Positions 21,801 to 33,199 of a DNA stretch of 64,000 bases are shown here, piece by piece. Positions within the stretch are counted from its first letter, which is position 1; each line of letters opens with the position of its first letter. This stretch comes from Clavulina sp. PMI_390 (lineage: Eukaryota; Basidiomycota; Agaricomycetes; Cantharellales; Hydnaceae): assembly GCA_015039315.1 (NCBI GenBank), contig WIDE01000001.1:393237-457236 (forward strand), in the 5' to 3' direction. Both the position numbers and the translations under genes were made by a program. The notes beneath the pieces were generated by a model. That model did no database searches. It was not told the DNA's origin and worked only from the letters and a program-made list of their open reading frames with translations.

Positions 21801-22036
21801 TCAGTCATGGGCCTCTCATCTCAACGCCGCCAATCGGGCCTTGCTTCCTTCCTGAACTCACACTTCCCTTAAAAGCCTCTAGCCTCTCTCCTCTTTTCTA
21901 CTTTAGCTCCCCACTCGTCTCACCGACTTGCAGCAGCAGCCCCCTTCCCCTACCCTCCCTTCTGCTCACATCCCCCTATCCTACTCCGTCCGAGCCACAA
22001 GCAACACAACTTACTGCTCTCTAAGACGCAAGGAAA
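18813..22036. other. 3.2 kb gene-free stretch upstream of the transporter
   Basis: Open frames here are short, overlap on both strands and show no splice logic or known motif. A short tandem repeat lies at 19413-19436 (unit GATACGAC). The last 150 bp before the transporter ATG (about 21880-22030) are C/T-rich and look like a leader. It may be a long regulatory region or contain a decayed mobile element, but I see no terminal repeats or transposase remnant. Confidence 0.4.
19413..19436 (+). repeat. short tandem repeat, three 8-bp units
   Basis: GATACGAC occurs three times in a row, the last copy with one change. It is non-coding. Confidence 0.7.
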
Positions 22037-24349
22037 ATGAGTTCTCCAATGGAGAAACAAGACAGCAGGGAGCGCATTGGTGGTGCTCCTCCCGTCGCAG
22101 TGGCTCCCATTGTCATCGACGAGTCCAAGGGTTACGTCCGCCCCAACCTCCCCAACTGGCGTCGCTGGGCCATGTTGACCCTCTTCTGCTTCGGCGAGTT
22201 CATCGACATTCTCATGAGCTCCACCCTCTTCTCTGCCATTCCCTCTCTCGAGCGTGATATGAACATGTCGCAGGGTGAGTCTGGTTGGGCCTTTGCGTCC
22301 TACTCGGCCACTTTCTCGGCGTTCATGTTGATCAGTGGACGTGTTTCGGATATCTACTCGGCTAGTGAGTCATTTGATTTCGCAGCTTTTCTTTTCTTTT
22401 TTCTTTTTTCGTCTCGCGTCGCTCTATCCACCGAGCAGCAACCATGGTTCCGCGCGTCTGTCACAGCGCCACTTTTCATTTTGTCACAACTTCATTTCTC
22501 AAAATGACCAAGTACTAACAATCAGAACACAATGTGCAGGATGGACATTCATCGCTGGTGCCTTCGCCATCGGTGTCTTCGCCATTGGCTCTGCGGTCAC
22601 CACCACCAAAGTGCCTTTCTATGTTCTCCGTGCCTTCTCCGGTAAGCTCCTTTCCGTCATTGGCGTTTTGTAAACGCCACCATCACCGCTCCTGTGGCTG
22701 ACCCAACATCCGTCTTTTTAATTCCCGCTCACCCTCTCCCCTCTCGTCGCCCCTAACGCCTCATGATTGAATCATGATTCGAAACGCCCCTGGCTTATTT
22801 TGCTTTACCGAAAATATTGCGCCCTTGGATCTTTCCATTTCGCAATGACCCACAGGCATTGGCGCCGGTATGAATGTCCCTTCGGCATTGACCCTCATTG
22901 TTGAATGGTTCCCGGAACCTGAGGAACAGGCTATGGCCCTCGCCTTGTTTGGATCCGGTGTGGGTTTCGGAAACGGTACGTGCCTTCAACCAATTTCTGC
23001 GGCTTCGTTTGCACGGTCGGGTCCGCAGCTGCGCAGACTCGGAGAAATCCACCGTGCATTCTTTGCCACTATCACCTGTTTTGGTTCTGGGCGACTGACA
23101 TGGGGTCCACTCTCTCTTTCTCTCTTGTCATTGATAGTGCTCGGTGTCATCTTCGGTGCTGAGTTCATTGAGCACCAAACCTGGAAATGGATTCTCTACT
23201 TCCTCGGCATCTTCTCCCTCACCGTCGCTGCTTTCGCCCTACTCATCGTCCCACCCTCGGCACCCCGCATCAAGCCTAGCTGGCGCGCTCTCGATATTGC
23301 TGGTGTGTCTACCATCACCACCGCGCTCATTTTGTTCGTGTACGCTGTCACGACCGCGCCCTTGGATGGATGGGGAGAGGCCAAGGTCATCGCTCCTCTC
23401 ATCATCTGTGCGTTCCTTGCTGCCGGCTTCTTCATCTACGAGGCGAGGATTCCCGAGCAGTACGCTGCCCTGCCTCCCAAGATCTGGAAATACGAGAATG
23501 TGCCTATTTTGATCTGCTTGGCGTTCGTACCATTCCTGTGGTGGTCCAATGGTACGTCTCCCTGCCTTGTCACTCACTCCTTGAGGCAGGTATACTGATG
23601 TATTTGCTCCCCCAATTCAGTCTACTTCGAAATCACCCCACTCTTCATGGGTCCTTATGGATGGTCTCCCATTGGCTCATCCCTTCGTTTCCTCCCCATT
23701 GGTCTCTTCTCCATCCTGATCGCCGTCACCACGCCTGAGCTGGTCAAGAACTGGTCGCCCAAGTGGACAATCATGTTCGGCCTCGTGCTCCAGTTCATCT
23801 CGTCCATCCTGCTCGTCTACGCCGACTCTGGGGACAAGTACTGGTCTCGTTACTTCCCATCTTTCATGCTGTGAGTTTCTTTCCTATTTCCATAAAAAAA
23901 ATCCCTCTAGTGGCTGCTTTTTACATTTATCCGTTACTTACTCCATATCTGTCTTCTCCTTTAATAGTGGGACTGCAGGATGCATGCTTGTGTATACCAA
24001 CGCCTCCATTGCGCTCTTCGCCTCGATTCCCCCTGAAATCGCCGGTGTCGTCGGTGCCGTCTTCAACTCGGTGTTCCAGTTGGGTTCTGCGCTCGGCATT
24101 CCAATTATCTCGACGATCACACAGACCATCAACAAGCAGAAGATTGAAAAGGGTGAGGATCCTGGCTACCAAGGTCTTGCTGACGGCTGGTGGTTCATGG
24201 TTGCCCTTGTTGCCCTTTCCTTCATCGGTACGGTCTTCTTCTACAAGGTTGAGGATCGTACCGCCGTCGGATGGGCAGGGAAGAAGTCTGAGGAGGAGAC
24301 TGTTGTGGGAACACCCGAGACGCGCAGCTCTAATAAGGAGATCGTTTAG
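22037..24349 (+). CDS. MFS transporter, DHA2-type drug:H+ antiporter
   Basis: Six exons (22037-22364, 22540-22641, 22856-22975, 23138-23551, 23621-23870, 23968-24349) give 531 residues. After a hydrophilic N-terminus of about 45 residues come about 12-14 hydrophobic segments, starting at WAMLTLFCFGEFIDILMSS. The loop GRVSDIYSAR is MFS motif A between TM2 and TM3; GIGAGMNVPSALTLIVEWFP is a TM4 region typical of fungal DHA2 proteins related to Amf1/Atr1. The first intron carries a TACTAAC branch site. Plasma-membrane efflux of small molecules is the likely role; substrate is unknown. The long upstream non-coding region suggests regulated expression. The C-terminal tail is charged and cytosolic. 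Confidence 0.92.
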
Positions 24350-24891
24350 AGTGTATTCATGTCTGTAACTAGACACGCCTCTTTTGTTATCTTGTTCCCC
24401 ATCGTGTTCTCCTTTTCATATAGCACCAGCACCTTACTCGTTACTGCACTTCATCCTTGATGAGACTCCACTGTTCATCCGATTCTCCGATTCTCTTTTG
24501 ACTTTCTTCTAATATGTATACCTACTACGTTAGAAAACGAGCCCACGAATATTACGATCATCTGCCTTGAGGCCTTTGCTCTGCCTTCTTCGCTTGTGAA
24601 TACGGATCAGTCAGCACAAACTTCATTCATCTCGGATAATGACTGTCACGGCTCATCTTCGCAATCAGTCCGTCCTCGACAAATGAGTGATTGGCATGCC
24701 GGTGATTGGCAACGATAGATTCATGAGTGACTAAAATACCACATGGTGGTGACTAATGCGCAGGTGACATATACATAGCAGGATGGAAAAAGCGAAATCG
24801 AGAGAGCACATGGGAACAGCAAGGAGCAGCGAATGAATGAATGAATGAAATATCAGAAGGAAGAGCGTCAACAATAGGGTCCGGGAGATTC
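24350..24891. other. intergenic between convergent genes
   Basis: This holds the 3' regions of the MFS and SAC3 genes. A GAAT microsatellite (24831-24848) is the only distinct feature. Confidence 0.5.
24831..24848 (+). repeat. GAAT microsatellite
   Basis: Four and a half GAAT units in the 3' region of SAC3. Confidence 0.8.
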
Positions 24892-27800
24892 CTAAGATTG
24901 CGCGAGAGTGGATGAGGATGGTGATGCAGACACATTGGACGACATGAGCGAGTGTTGTTCTCGTGCCATGCGGATCGAATCCCTCAAGGATAGGATGCTT
25001 GTACCGCTTGGTCGCGCTTTGTGGGGTTTCCCATTTGTGTGATGCTTGAGTGCAGGATGAGAAGTTGACGTAGATGGCAAGGCTGGCTCGGGTAAGGTTG
25101 GGCTCGGTCGCATCCTCTTGTCATCGAATCTACACCACAATAGATAATAACCAGTTCGTCAGAAAGACCCGCTCCTTTCGCATGACCCTAGCAGAAGGAA
25201 AGAACCAAGACGGAGGAAAGGAATTACTACTTACCTCCCGATATCGCCCGATGCACTCCTCTTTCGGCCCCCATCTGCTGCGGCAACATTAGTGGCCTCC
25301 AAGTCCATTAGTGACGGTGTCCGTAAAGTTGCCGGCGGCTGTACTAATTGCACCTCAGTCTCAGGTTCTGGCTCAGGTAATTGAGGCTCTGGCCGGAACT
25401 CAGGGAGCGAGTTCACTGCTGTCTCGAGCTCGCTTCGGAATGACATCAAATCTGCTCGCCAGCCGGCTGGAGGGTTGAATGCGCCCATTCCCTCACAGGC
25501 GACTCGAAGATCATACATGGTACTTTCCCCGAGCCGTCGGAGGATTTCGCGCAGCAGGAAGTCTACAGTTATCGCATAAGGGTGGACGCTTTCTCTTGAC
25601 TAACCGATTGATTGAGAGCCAACTCACCAGCGTGATAGTTCGTTGAATAGCGCAACTCCGAGAGGAACGAATGAACAACGGGGTTCTCGGCAAACAATTG
25701 GCCAGAGAAGTATGCATGGAGATGCTGATAAAGTTGTCTAACAAAGCAAAAAAAAAAATGAGAGAGAGAGAGAACTGGATAGAAGCAACGAACATACTCA
25801 AGTGTGAGCCCCTCTAAGTCTTTAGCTTTGAATGGTGGCAGTGGCGTGGGTGGCGATGCGTAATCTTCATGCTTGTTGTCCACGGCCCAGGACCACAATC
25901 GGCGAACGATGACACTGAGGGCAGTAATCATTGTATCAAAGAAGAAAGCGAAACTTTGGCTGTTGACTATCAAGAGCGTCACTCAGATATGGGGATGCCG
26001 TAACAATGTTCGTGAGTGGAACCTACCAACGTGGTCCCTCGAAATACGAGCTATACCTTTCCCGAGTTGATGATCCCAAACATCCTTATACGGACGCAAA
26101 ATGCCTATAAGATTGGAATGTTGACACCTCGGTCAGCACTGACTAACGTGAAAGCTTGATCGGGGTCACCTGTAATATCTATTTCTTCCACCAGTCGACC
26201 AATCGCGTCAAGCTGCATATCTTGGATCGTAGAATCGAATGCTGCAACAGCGGTGACTCCAGATGAGATCACCACAACTCTGACGTCGCGAAACGGCATT
26301 CGTAGTTTATTAGACCGTCGCATTGAGCTCTCAATCTAGACGGAAATAGGAAGGTCAAGGCAAGTTCGACGGCTTAGAGGGTAAAAGAGCCGAAACATAC
26401 CACTGAAGAGATTCGAGAATGGAAACCTTCGCGTGGGTTGGCCATAGACCAAAAGATGATGACGAGAGCTGTATCATAACCAGAGGTTTGAGGGAAAAGC
26501 CGAGCAATATCATCTAACCGTGCCAGCTGAGAACTCCATTGTGACCCTCTACAGGAATGGGGAAGGATATGAGCCCAGGTGAGCTGAATAAGAGCTTAGA
26601 ATACTTACAAATCATCGTATTCTGAGTCACTAAACGACCGAGGAACTTCGAACACCAACAATCCTGGGCGATCAGAGCGAGAAATCTACAGAGGTTGGTT
26701 AGGCCATCTTCCCCGCTGCTCTTGCTCCAGAGTACTTACCGAGTGCTCATCGCTATCGATAGTTCTCCGCAAGAGCCCCTGCCCTTCGCTTATTCCTGAG
26801 ATTGGAGAAGCTTCGTCCATATCCAGTTTTCGCCGAAGCCACTGAGAGCTTGTTTCTTCTCTATCATCAGTAGGTGTTGCGAGCCAGATGTTCCACCGAG
26901 GTGGTAAACTCCCAGGTCTCCGTTGTTGCAACACAGATTGGGACAGACTGAGTCTTCCATTCGACGGGGAAGCAAGGGGAGAGTCTGCATACGACAGCGA
27001 ACGCAAGCGTTGTCGGATCGACCGAAGGAAATCCCCAGGAGCCCAGAGCTCGTCCGCCATAGCCCTCGCATGCTCCATTCTTCGGACGTTTTCATCATCC
27101 TCGAGAGGCATCCTGGCTCGTATGAGGGCAGCTGGGGTAGACGTCATGACGGATGATGCACGACTGATAGTAGTGGTAACTTCACCGCCTTCCCATTCGG
27201 CCTCGTCATCATCCATTAGAGTCGAGCCCCAGCTCATGCTGGCCCTCAGCATGGCTTCGCGTATTTCCCTTCGACCCTCTTTCTCGATTCTCCGTAATTG
27301 AGCCTTGTCTAGTGCTCGGGTCAACCATCTATCCCAATAAATACGCCGTAAATGCCGTGTCCGAAACTCCTCTGCGATCAACTGGTGAGCACATTGCGAG
27401 ACGATGTTTTTCACCATCTCTGCATAAATCGTCTCTGAAAGCTCATTGACCCTTGCGCGCGCCCGGGCTGCTTCTGCCTCGGCTGCTGCTTCACGTCGCC
27501 GACGATTTGCCTCTGCCTCAGCGGCAGCAACGGCAGCGGCAGAGGGCTGGATGTCAGCATTCAATAGCTCCTGCTTGGTGACCTGGAATGAAGGAGGCTG
27601 GGTTAGGGCAGGCTGATTATTGATCTCGAGTGTTTTGGGCCTAGTTTGAGGGAACGATGGTTGGGGCACGTTTGGCTGCACCGAGGTTCGGACACTAGGT
27701 GGTTTTATGAAGGCGGATGTGGATGTTGATGATGACTGGGGGATTGACGCGAAGGAACTAGATGCCGCAGGTGCGCGCGATGGAAAGGAAGAAGGCGGAG

Positions 27801-29844
27801 TGCTATCCATACGTGGTGGAGGTGTGGGCGTTATGAGTGTTGGCGTATTGGACTTCCCAAAGGGATTGCCAGGCACCGCGAATGGGTTTTGAGGAAATGA
27901 TGTTCCACTGGTCGAGAATGAGGCAGGTGGTATTGGACTGGGGGAAGGGGCAGGGGGTGCAGGAGTCGCTGTTGGAGCCTGAGGGGCCAAGAACGGGGAT
28001 GTGGATGATGGGACGGGCGTAGTCGATGGGGGTCCTGATGGTGGCTGGGGAACCCCGAAGAACTTGGACTTTCCGAATATTGACCCAGAGGTCGCAGCTC
28101 CATTCGTGGCGGGACCGGAGGTAGTTGAGGTAGGGTTCGAGGTCGATGGTGAGAAGGGGTTGGGCATAGAGGGACTAGGCGCAAAGGATGACAGGGAAGA
28201 TCGAGGAGAAGATGCTGATGAACCAGGGGGGTTCATCGACTTTCTTCTGGGGGTAGGGAGAGAGAAAGAAGAAGTTACTGTAGGGGAAGGAGGGACGAGC
28301 GGTGTACTCTCCGTCAACGGTACTAAGCCATCAATGTATTCTGAATATGATCGTCCACCCTGTTTTGTTGAAACGAGACGGGTCGCCTTGAGCGTAGGAA
28401 CAACACCCCCCTCTGAAAGATACATTAGAAGAAAGGAAGATAACCAGTGGCGATTAAGAAGACTTACCGATAACATCAACATTTTTGGACAGCCCAATGT
28501 GAGGTCTTCCTCTTAATTCCACGATTGGAATATTAAGAGCTTTCACATATGAGGTTGTCTCATCGTCGTTATTGAAACCGAGAATATCGGTCATCTTTTG
28601 GATAGAAAGCCCCTGGTTTTGACCGACGCCTGCCTTCATACTTTTGAACGCTCCAGTCCTGACGCTCTCAAAATGATGTTCCAAGAGGCATGCAATGAGA
28701 TAGGGCGTAGAGGGACGCGCGACGAGGCCGAAGAACCTCGCAAACGTATTTTGAGCTGCTGGGCAGTTCGGAGAGTGCTTGCCTGAAACGGCATTATTTC
28801 GTTGACCAGCTGCATGTAACTCCATAGCGAGCTGCACAATCGGAGCATCAATGATGGCATCACTTTGTCGCTCGAGCGATGTAGATATTCTGCCATTGCG
28901 CAGATGCGCTAGAAGGTGATATGCACGGAATTCAGGCTCGTTGAGGGGAAATATACCAGTGCGATGGGCGTCGTCGTAGAACTCCATGAGTGAAGTAAGG
29001 GCTTGGAGCAGAGTTTTGTTGGCAGGTGGAGGATTAGAGATATTGTGCCTTGAGACTCACATTTATGGAGTTGCTCCAACTCTAGCTGGAATCGGAAGTT
29101 GGGGACAGACTTCATCTGGTGGAAAGCAAGGATATGGTAGCGAACGATGCGCTCATGGCATTCAATCGCAATATCGCCTCTTTCATGTTGAACAGTAAAG
29201 TCCTGGCGGACCCCACGAGTTCTGTCGCTGATGAGATTATGGGTTTCCTCGAAAGGATATTGTGGCAGGAGTTCATGGAAGAGATAATCCAATGTTTTCT
29301 AGGCATGATATTGAGCATATCGAATAACCACTGGGGTGCAACAGAAGAGTACCTTGAGTACTAGCGGTGGTCGCACATCGGACGGTAGTTGCATTTCATC
29401 ACCAGCTGCTGGTCTCTTGAAGACCTTGACTGCACGAGCAGGGTCCACCAAGCCGGTGACCGGATCCTAGGTGCACAGGAGGTTTCAGTAGCATTGAAAG
29501 AAAGACTACTGCCAAGGGGACTCACCCGCTCAAATTTGCTAATTTGGTTTTGGTATTCGCGTTCGATAACCTCAAACGCCGGACACATGGTCTGGCATGT
29601 CCCCACAAGAGTGATAGCATCTTCGAGCCTGCGCTTCTCATTGACCCCGCTGATCAACCCATCTTTGAGAGCCTGTTTCCTCTCTTTCTCTCGATTCTCT
29701 TTCGCCTTCAAAAGCAACATAGATGAGAGAACGAACATCGAGAGTTGCAGCAAAAGCACATACCTGGGCGACGCGCTTGGTGAGAGAGACGTCACCCTGG
29801 AAGCGAGCAAGGCGGTCCTCGTTATTCCGCTCTATGCCCTTCAT
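24892..29844 (-). CDS. SAC3: SAC3/GANP mRNA-export factor of TREX-2
   Basis: About a dozen exons read toward lower coordinates. The hallmark GTCQTMCPAFEVIEREYQN followed by AVKVFKRPAAGDE and LPSDVRPP (29600-29370) opens the Sac3/GANP domain, which runs to about 28480 (KNVDVIG). A long Ser/Pro-rich linker with FG-like PNPF and NPFG pieces, suited to nuclear-pore contact, follows at 28300-27700. An Ala/Arg/Glu-rich helix (about 27520-27400) then resembles the Cdc31/Sus1-binding region. C-terminal exons continue to the stop at 24892. TREX-2 couples transcription to mRNA export at the nuclear pore. The ATG at 29844 is the first in frame after an upstream stop; a 5' exon could extend it. Confidence 0.88.
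25748..25773 (+). repeat. poly-A plus GA microsatellite inside a SAC3 intron
   Basis: Eleven A residues followed by a GA run. On the minus strand this is the pyrimidine-rich tract of an intron. Confidence 0.7.
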
Positions 29845-30005
29845 GCGTTCGAAGACACTCCAGCGCGTGTGTTGGCGCGCAAGCTGTGAAACGCGGCGAG
29901 TGTGTTCAAGTTGGGAGTTGAGACGAGGAACTGAGTGCCAATTCAGTTTTTCCTTGTTCGTCTTTGGTGGCCTTTGCTTCTCTGCCACTTGGCTTCCTCC
30001 CTATT
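29845..30005. promoter_or_regulatory. short bidirectional promoter, SAC3 / PEHE-like gene
   Basis: Only about 160 bp separate the divergent start codons. The SAC3 reading frame stays open upstream of its first ATG through much of this interval, so untranslated leaders or a missed 5' exon may overlap here. Confidence 0.4.
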
Positions 30006-31486
30006 ATGAACGAACCTTCGTCATTAAATGCTCGTCGATCCACGCGTCTGCGCCAGCCGGTAGACCTGAGCACAGACCCTGTCGTTGTTGAGCCTGTCGT
30101 GGTCGTCCAACCTTCCCAGAAGGCGTTGGGCAAGCGACCACAACAGAGCGTTGCCCAGAACACCCCAGAGCCTCCAGAGCCTGCTCAGAATAATGTCAAG
30201 AAAGCGACTCGCGTCTTACCGTCGCGTTCTTCGCGGAAGAGCCAAGGGAGTCTGATGGTGAACGAGTTGTTGCGCGACTACGAGCAAAGATCTGGTACGC
30301 CCCCCAACAATATTTTCTGATCCTATTCGTGTACTGAAGCGTTCTGTACATTACAGCGGCCGCGAAAGCAACTCTGCCATCTACAGCCACCTTTCTCCTC
30401 ACTACGGACTCGTCTGTCCTCCCACCTCCCAAAGACCCTGATGCCAGTCCATCATATACCCAACCTACTCGAAAACCAAAGCCCAGTGCTCAAGTCGCGC
30501 CCATCGATGCAGAGCCCGATTTTATTCCACTAACAGAGACTACGTCCGTCGGCGGTCGGCTACGCGCGCGCGACACACATAATGTGAGCAAGCTGGACGA
30601 TGCCCTGGACAACGATCTGCCATGAATGCTAACTAACGAGCTCTTTGCTGTCCAGCCTATGACCGACACGTCCGACCAGGCTTACCTTGCTCGCCACAAG
30701 CGATTTGAAGGGCTAGAAAAACGACAACGCCTACGTGAGAAGGAGAAGATCCTACACGAGCGATACAAGCTCAAGGAGCGAATCGACCAGCTCCGTGCAA
30801 TGCCTCCCCAGACGTTCTTGCCCGACGAACCTGCCCCCCCTCTCACCCATGATCAAATTGTGGAAGGGGAGCGAGCGCGTCGAGAACTGCTACGGGAGGC
30901 GGAGGAGTTGGAACGCCGCTATGATCTCCTGCTTTCCAACCATCGGGACCATCACGTTGAAGAGGCGCGTCCCCCTCCGTCCCTAACGATAAAAGTTCGT
31001 CTGGGATCTACTGGCACGCGCACCCCTCCTGTTGAAGGTACCCGTACTGTAAACTTTGCCGGCACGAACGCGACAGCCTCGAACAACGCGAATCATACGA
31101 CGTCTGCTCGCAATCGCCCTGCAAAGACCCCCGCTCGGCCAAGGACCACATCCCGCTCCAAGTCCCCTGATTCCCCTCGCTCCAAGCGCCCTCGACACTC
31201 TGCACCCGCAGAAGCACTTTCCTACGCAGAGATAGAGAGCCAGCTTGCGCCTGGATACGTTCCGGACATCCTCCGCATCGCCGCCCCAACAAACGCGTCC
31301 CGGATCCCAAGCCGTACGATATTGCCATTTGGCGTAAAGGCGCCCACGATTCTGGACGAACAGTCCGAGTTTGAGTTGCCGCTTGGTATCCAAAGCACCT
31401 CAACCCCCAATCCTCGCGACACTCCAGATGCCCCTTCTAAGCACGAGGAAGACCCTGTTGCCCAGCCCAGATCACGAGGGCAGTGA
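30006..31486 (+). CDS. coiled-coil PEHE-like chromatin protein (tentative)
   Basis: Three exons (30006-30294, 30357-30583, 30656-31486) give 448 residues. The N-terminal 170 residues are Pro/Ser-rich with basic patches. The only distinctive block, near residues 173-215 (TDTSDQAYLARHKRFEGLEKR then LREKEKILHERYKLKERIDQL), resembles in layout the DTSDEAYLxRH plus charged helix of PEHE domains, which bind the MOF-type acetyltransferase in MSL and NSL complexes. The remainder is disordered, with SRSKSPDSPRSKRPRH suggesting nuclear import. The resemblance is by eye only, so a generic nuclear coiled-coil protein is the alternative. Confidence 0.6.
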
Positions 31487-31855
31487 TCAGGCTGGGACGG
31501 TTTCCAGCAACGTCCACGTCGCGGAGACTTTTGGACTCTTCTTGCAACAAGCTTTATTGTTATTCTTTTGTATTTATCCCTAGTTGATATCCGGCTATTC
31601 ACATAATGATGCCACCCTCTCACACGACGAGAAGCTGCACTGCGGGTAGAGTGTATCAAGTTTTGATGTAGGCTATAATGTCTTGGAGAAAGAAGGTTCC
31701 TATTCAGAGACATGTGAATCTAAACATATCTTTCCCATGAAATGATTTGCTCGCTGAAATCATTCTTGTGTGATTGTCAGCTCCAAGCAGTTGTTAGATC
31801 TTCACGTTGTCAGTTGTTTGGTTCGTGTGGGCACCCTCTGCTTGTGGACAACTCA
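31487..31855. other. intergenic, no gene recognised
   Basis: This is a 3' region followed by an upstream region. A frame open from 31742 has an earlier ATG in line with the next gene, but the added N-terminus is Cys-rich and would mask the mitochondrial presequence. Confidence 0.4.
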
Positions 31856-33083
31856 ATGTTCGTCGCTCGCAGGCCGAATGGCTTGAGATCAACGCTATCT
31901 CTTATCCGCCATCAGAGCACTGTGGCCCCTACGTCGCCCGAAGGAGCCTCCCCGCCCAAGCCCAAAGATGTGCCAACTCGCCTCGCCAAATTTCGGACTG
32001 CCCGTCCTCCTATCATGAACGAGTTGCAGAGCCTTGAAAAACCTCGCTACAAGCGCTGTGGGTTCTTTTACTGCTAGTGTGCGTGATATCGTGGCTAATA
32101 TTCTCCCAACAGCTTCCACTCTTCCCCAGTCATGGCCCGTCCAATCCACCCCCTCCTCATCCCCTTCCTCAGGCCCAAATGCGGCGAGAGAGAAGCCAAA
32201 GTCAGCCCAACCGCCTCGCCAGAGGCCAAGGAAAGTCAGCAAACCAGATGGCACCGCTCCCCAAGTGCGAGTTCAGGGTCAAGGTCAAGGTCGACCTAGC
32301 GAGAGAAACAAGAGTGGCAAGTTCTCTCAATCACCACGTCGCCGAAACCGCCAATCCAGGAATCTCGAAAAGGAGGACGACAAGGAAGAAGTCTTTGATC
32401 CCGCCCTGTTTGTCGCGTCGGAGCCTTTAACCGAGTGGAAAACACCAGCTGGAGAGGCTCTCTCGCTCGAGGAGACAATTAATGCTCGTAAATCACTGCT
32501 TGCGTTCATCAAGTCCACCCCCACGCCACACTCTTCGAAAAATACTCCATCTTCCGAGTCCGCTACTGGCACGGAAGACCTTGAGGCTCCCGAAGAATTC
32601 GAGCCCTTGGTCGACTCGCGATCCATTGCAGCGGCCCTCCTCCCTCAACCACCCGTTCCATCAAACTTCACTTCACGGGCCAAATCTGCACCCCAGTGGG
32701 GCCAGACGCGTTACATTGCCAACCCCTCAGCTCGTTCTCAGGGACAGCAGCGTGACTTGAGGCTCGCCCAGCATCACTTTATGCATCGTATGAATGGACC
32801 CGAGACCTCGAAGAAGACGTCGCCAGGTCTGTCAAAGTCCAAATCCCAGACCAAGCCTGTCTCCTCTGCCATAACATCACCTCAGAGAGATACCCTCGAT
32901 GCTTCACGCGGAGCTCAACTCTTCAGACGCCACATTTTGGCTGGGGATTATTCCCCATTGACCCTCCCAGAACGAGGCAATCAGAGGCGCGCTCTTGTTG
33001 CAGCAAAGCGTGTCCTTGCCGCGAATTCGAGCATGACGCACACACAGAAGATTGAGGCTGCTCGTCTCGCTCATCTATCATAG
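31856..33083 (+). CDS. predicted mitochondrial protein, unknown family
   Basis: Two exons (31856-32057 and 32113-33083, with a 55-nt intron) give 390 residues. The start MFVARRPNGLRSTLSLIRHQ is a good presequence: basic, hydroxylated, no acidic residues. The rest is basic and disordered, with a Gln/Gly/Arg stretch. A more ordered C-terminal part (LDASRGAQLFRRHILAGDY, then ALVAAKRVLAANSSMTHTQK) is preceded by WGQTRYIANPS. This pattern fits a fast-evolving fungal mitochondrial ribosome or gene-expression factor, but I cannot name one. It ends 117 bp before the MPP-alpha gene, in the same direction. Confidence 0.7.
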
Positions 33084-33199
33084 ACGATTTTCTGTAATTT
33101 TCGATTACCCACGCTCCAATATAATTTTTCCCGAGGCTATTTGCTCTTGTTTGCGCTGCCGAAATTCTACTGCTGACGAGCCTTTGCCTGCATCCCTCA

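Noticed and set aside
32034..32112. alternative frame joining smoothly into the second exon of the predicted mitochondrial protein
   Set aside because: It lacks an ATG; a 55-nt intron joins the presequence-bearing frame in phase and gives 390 residues.
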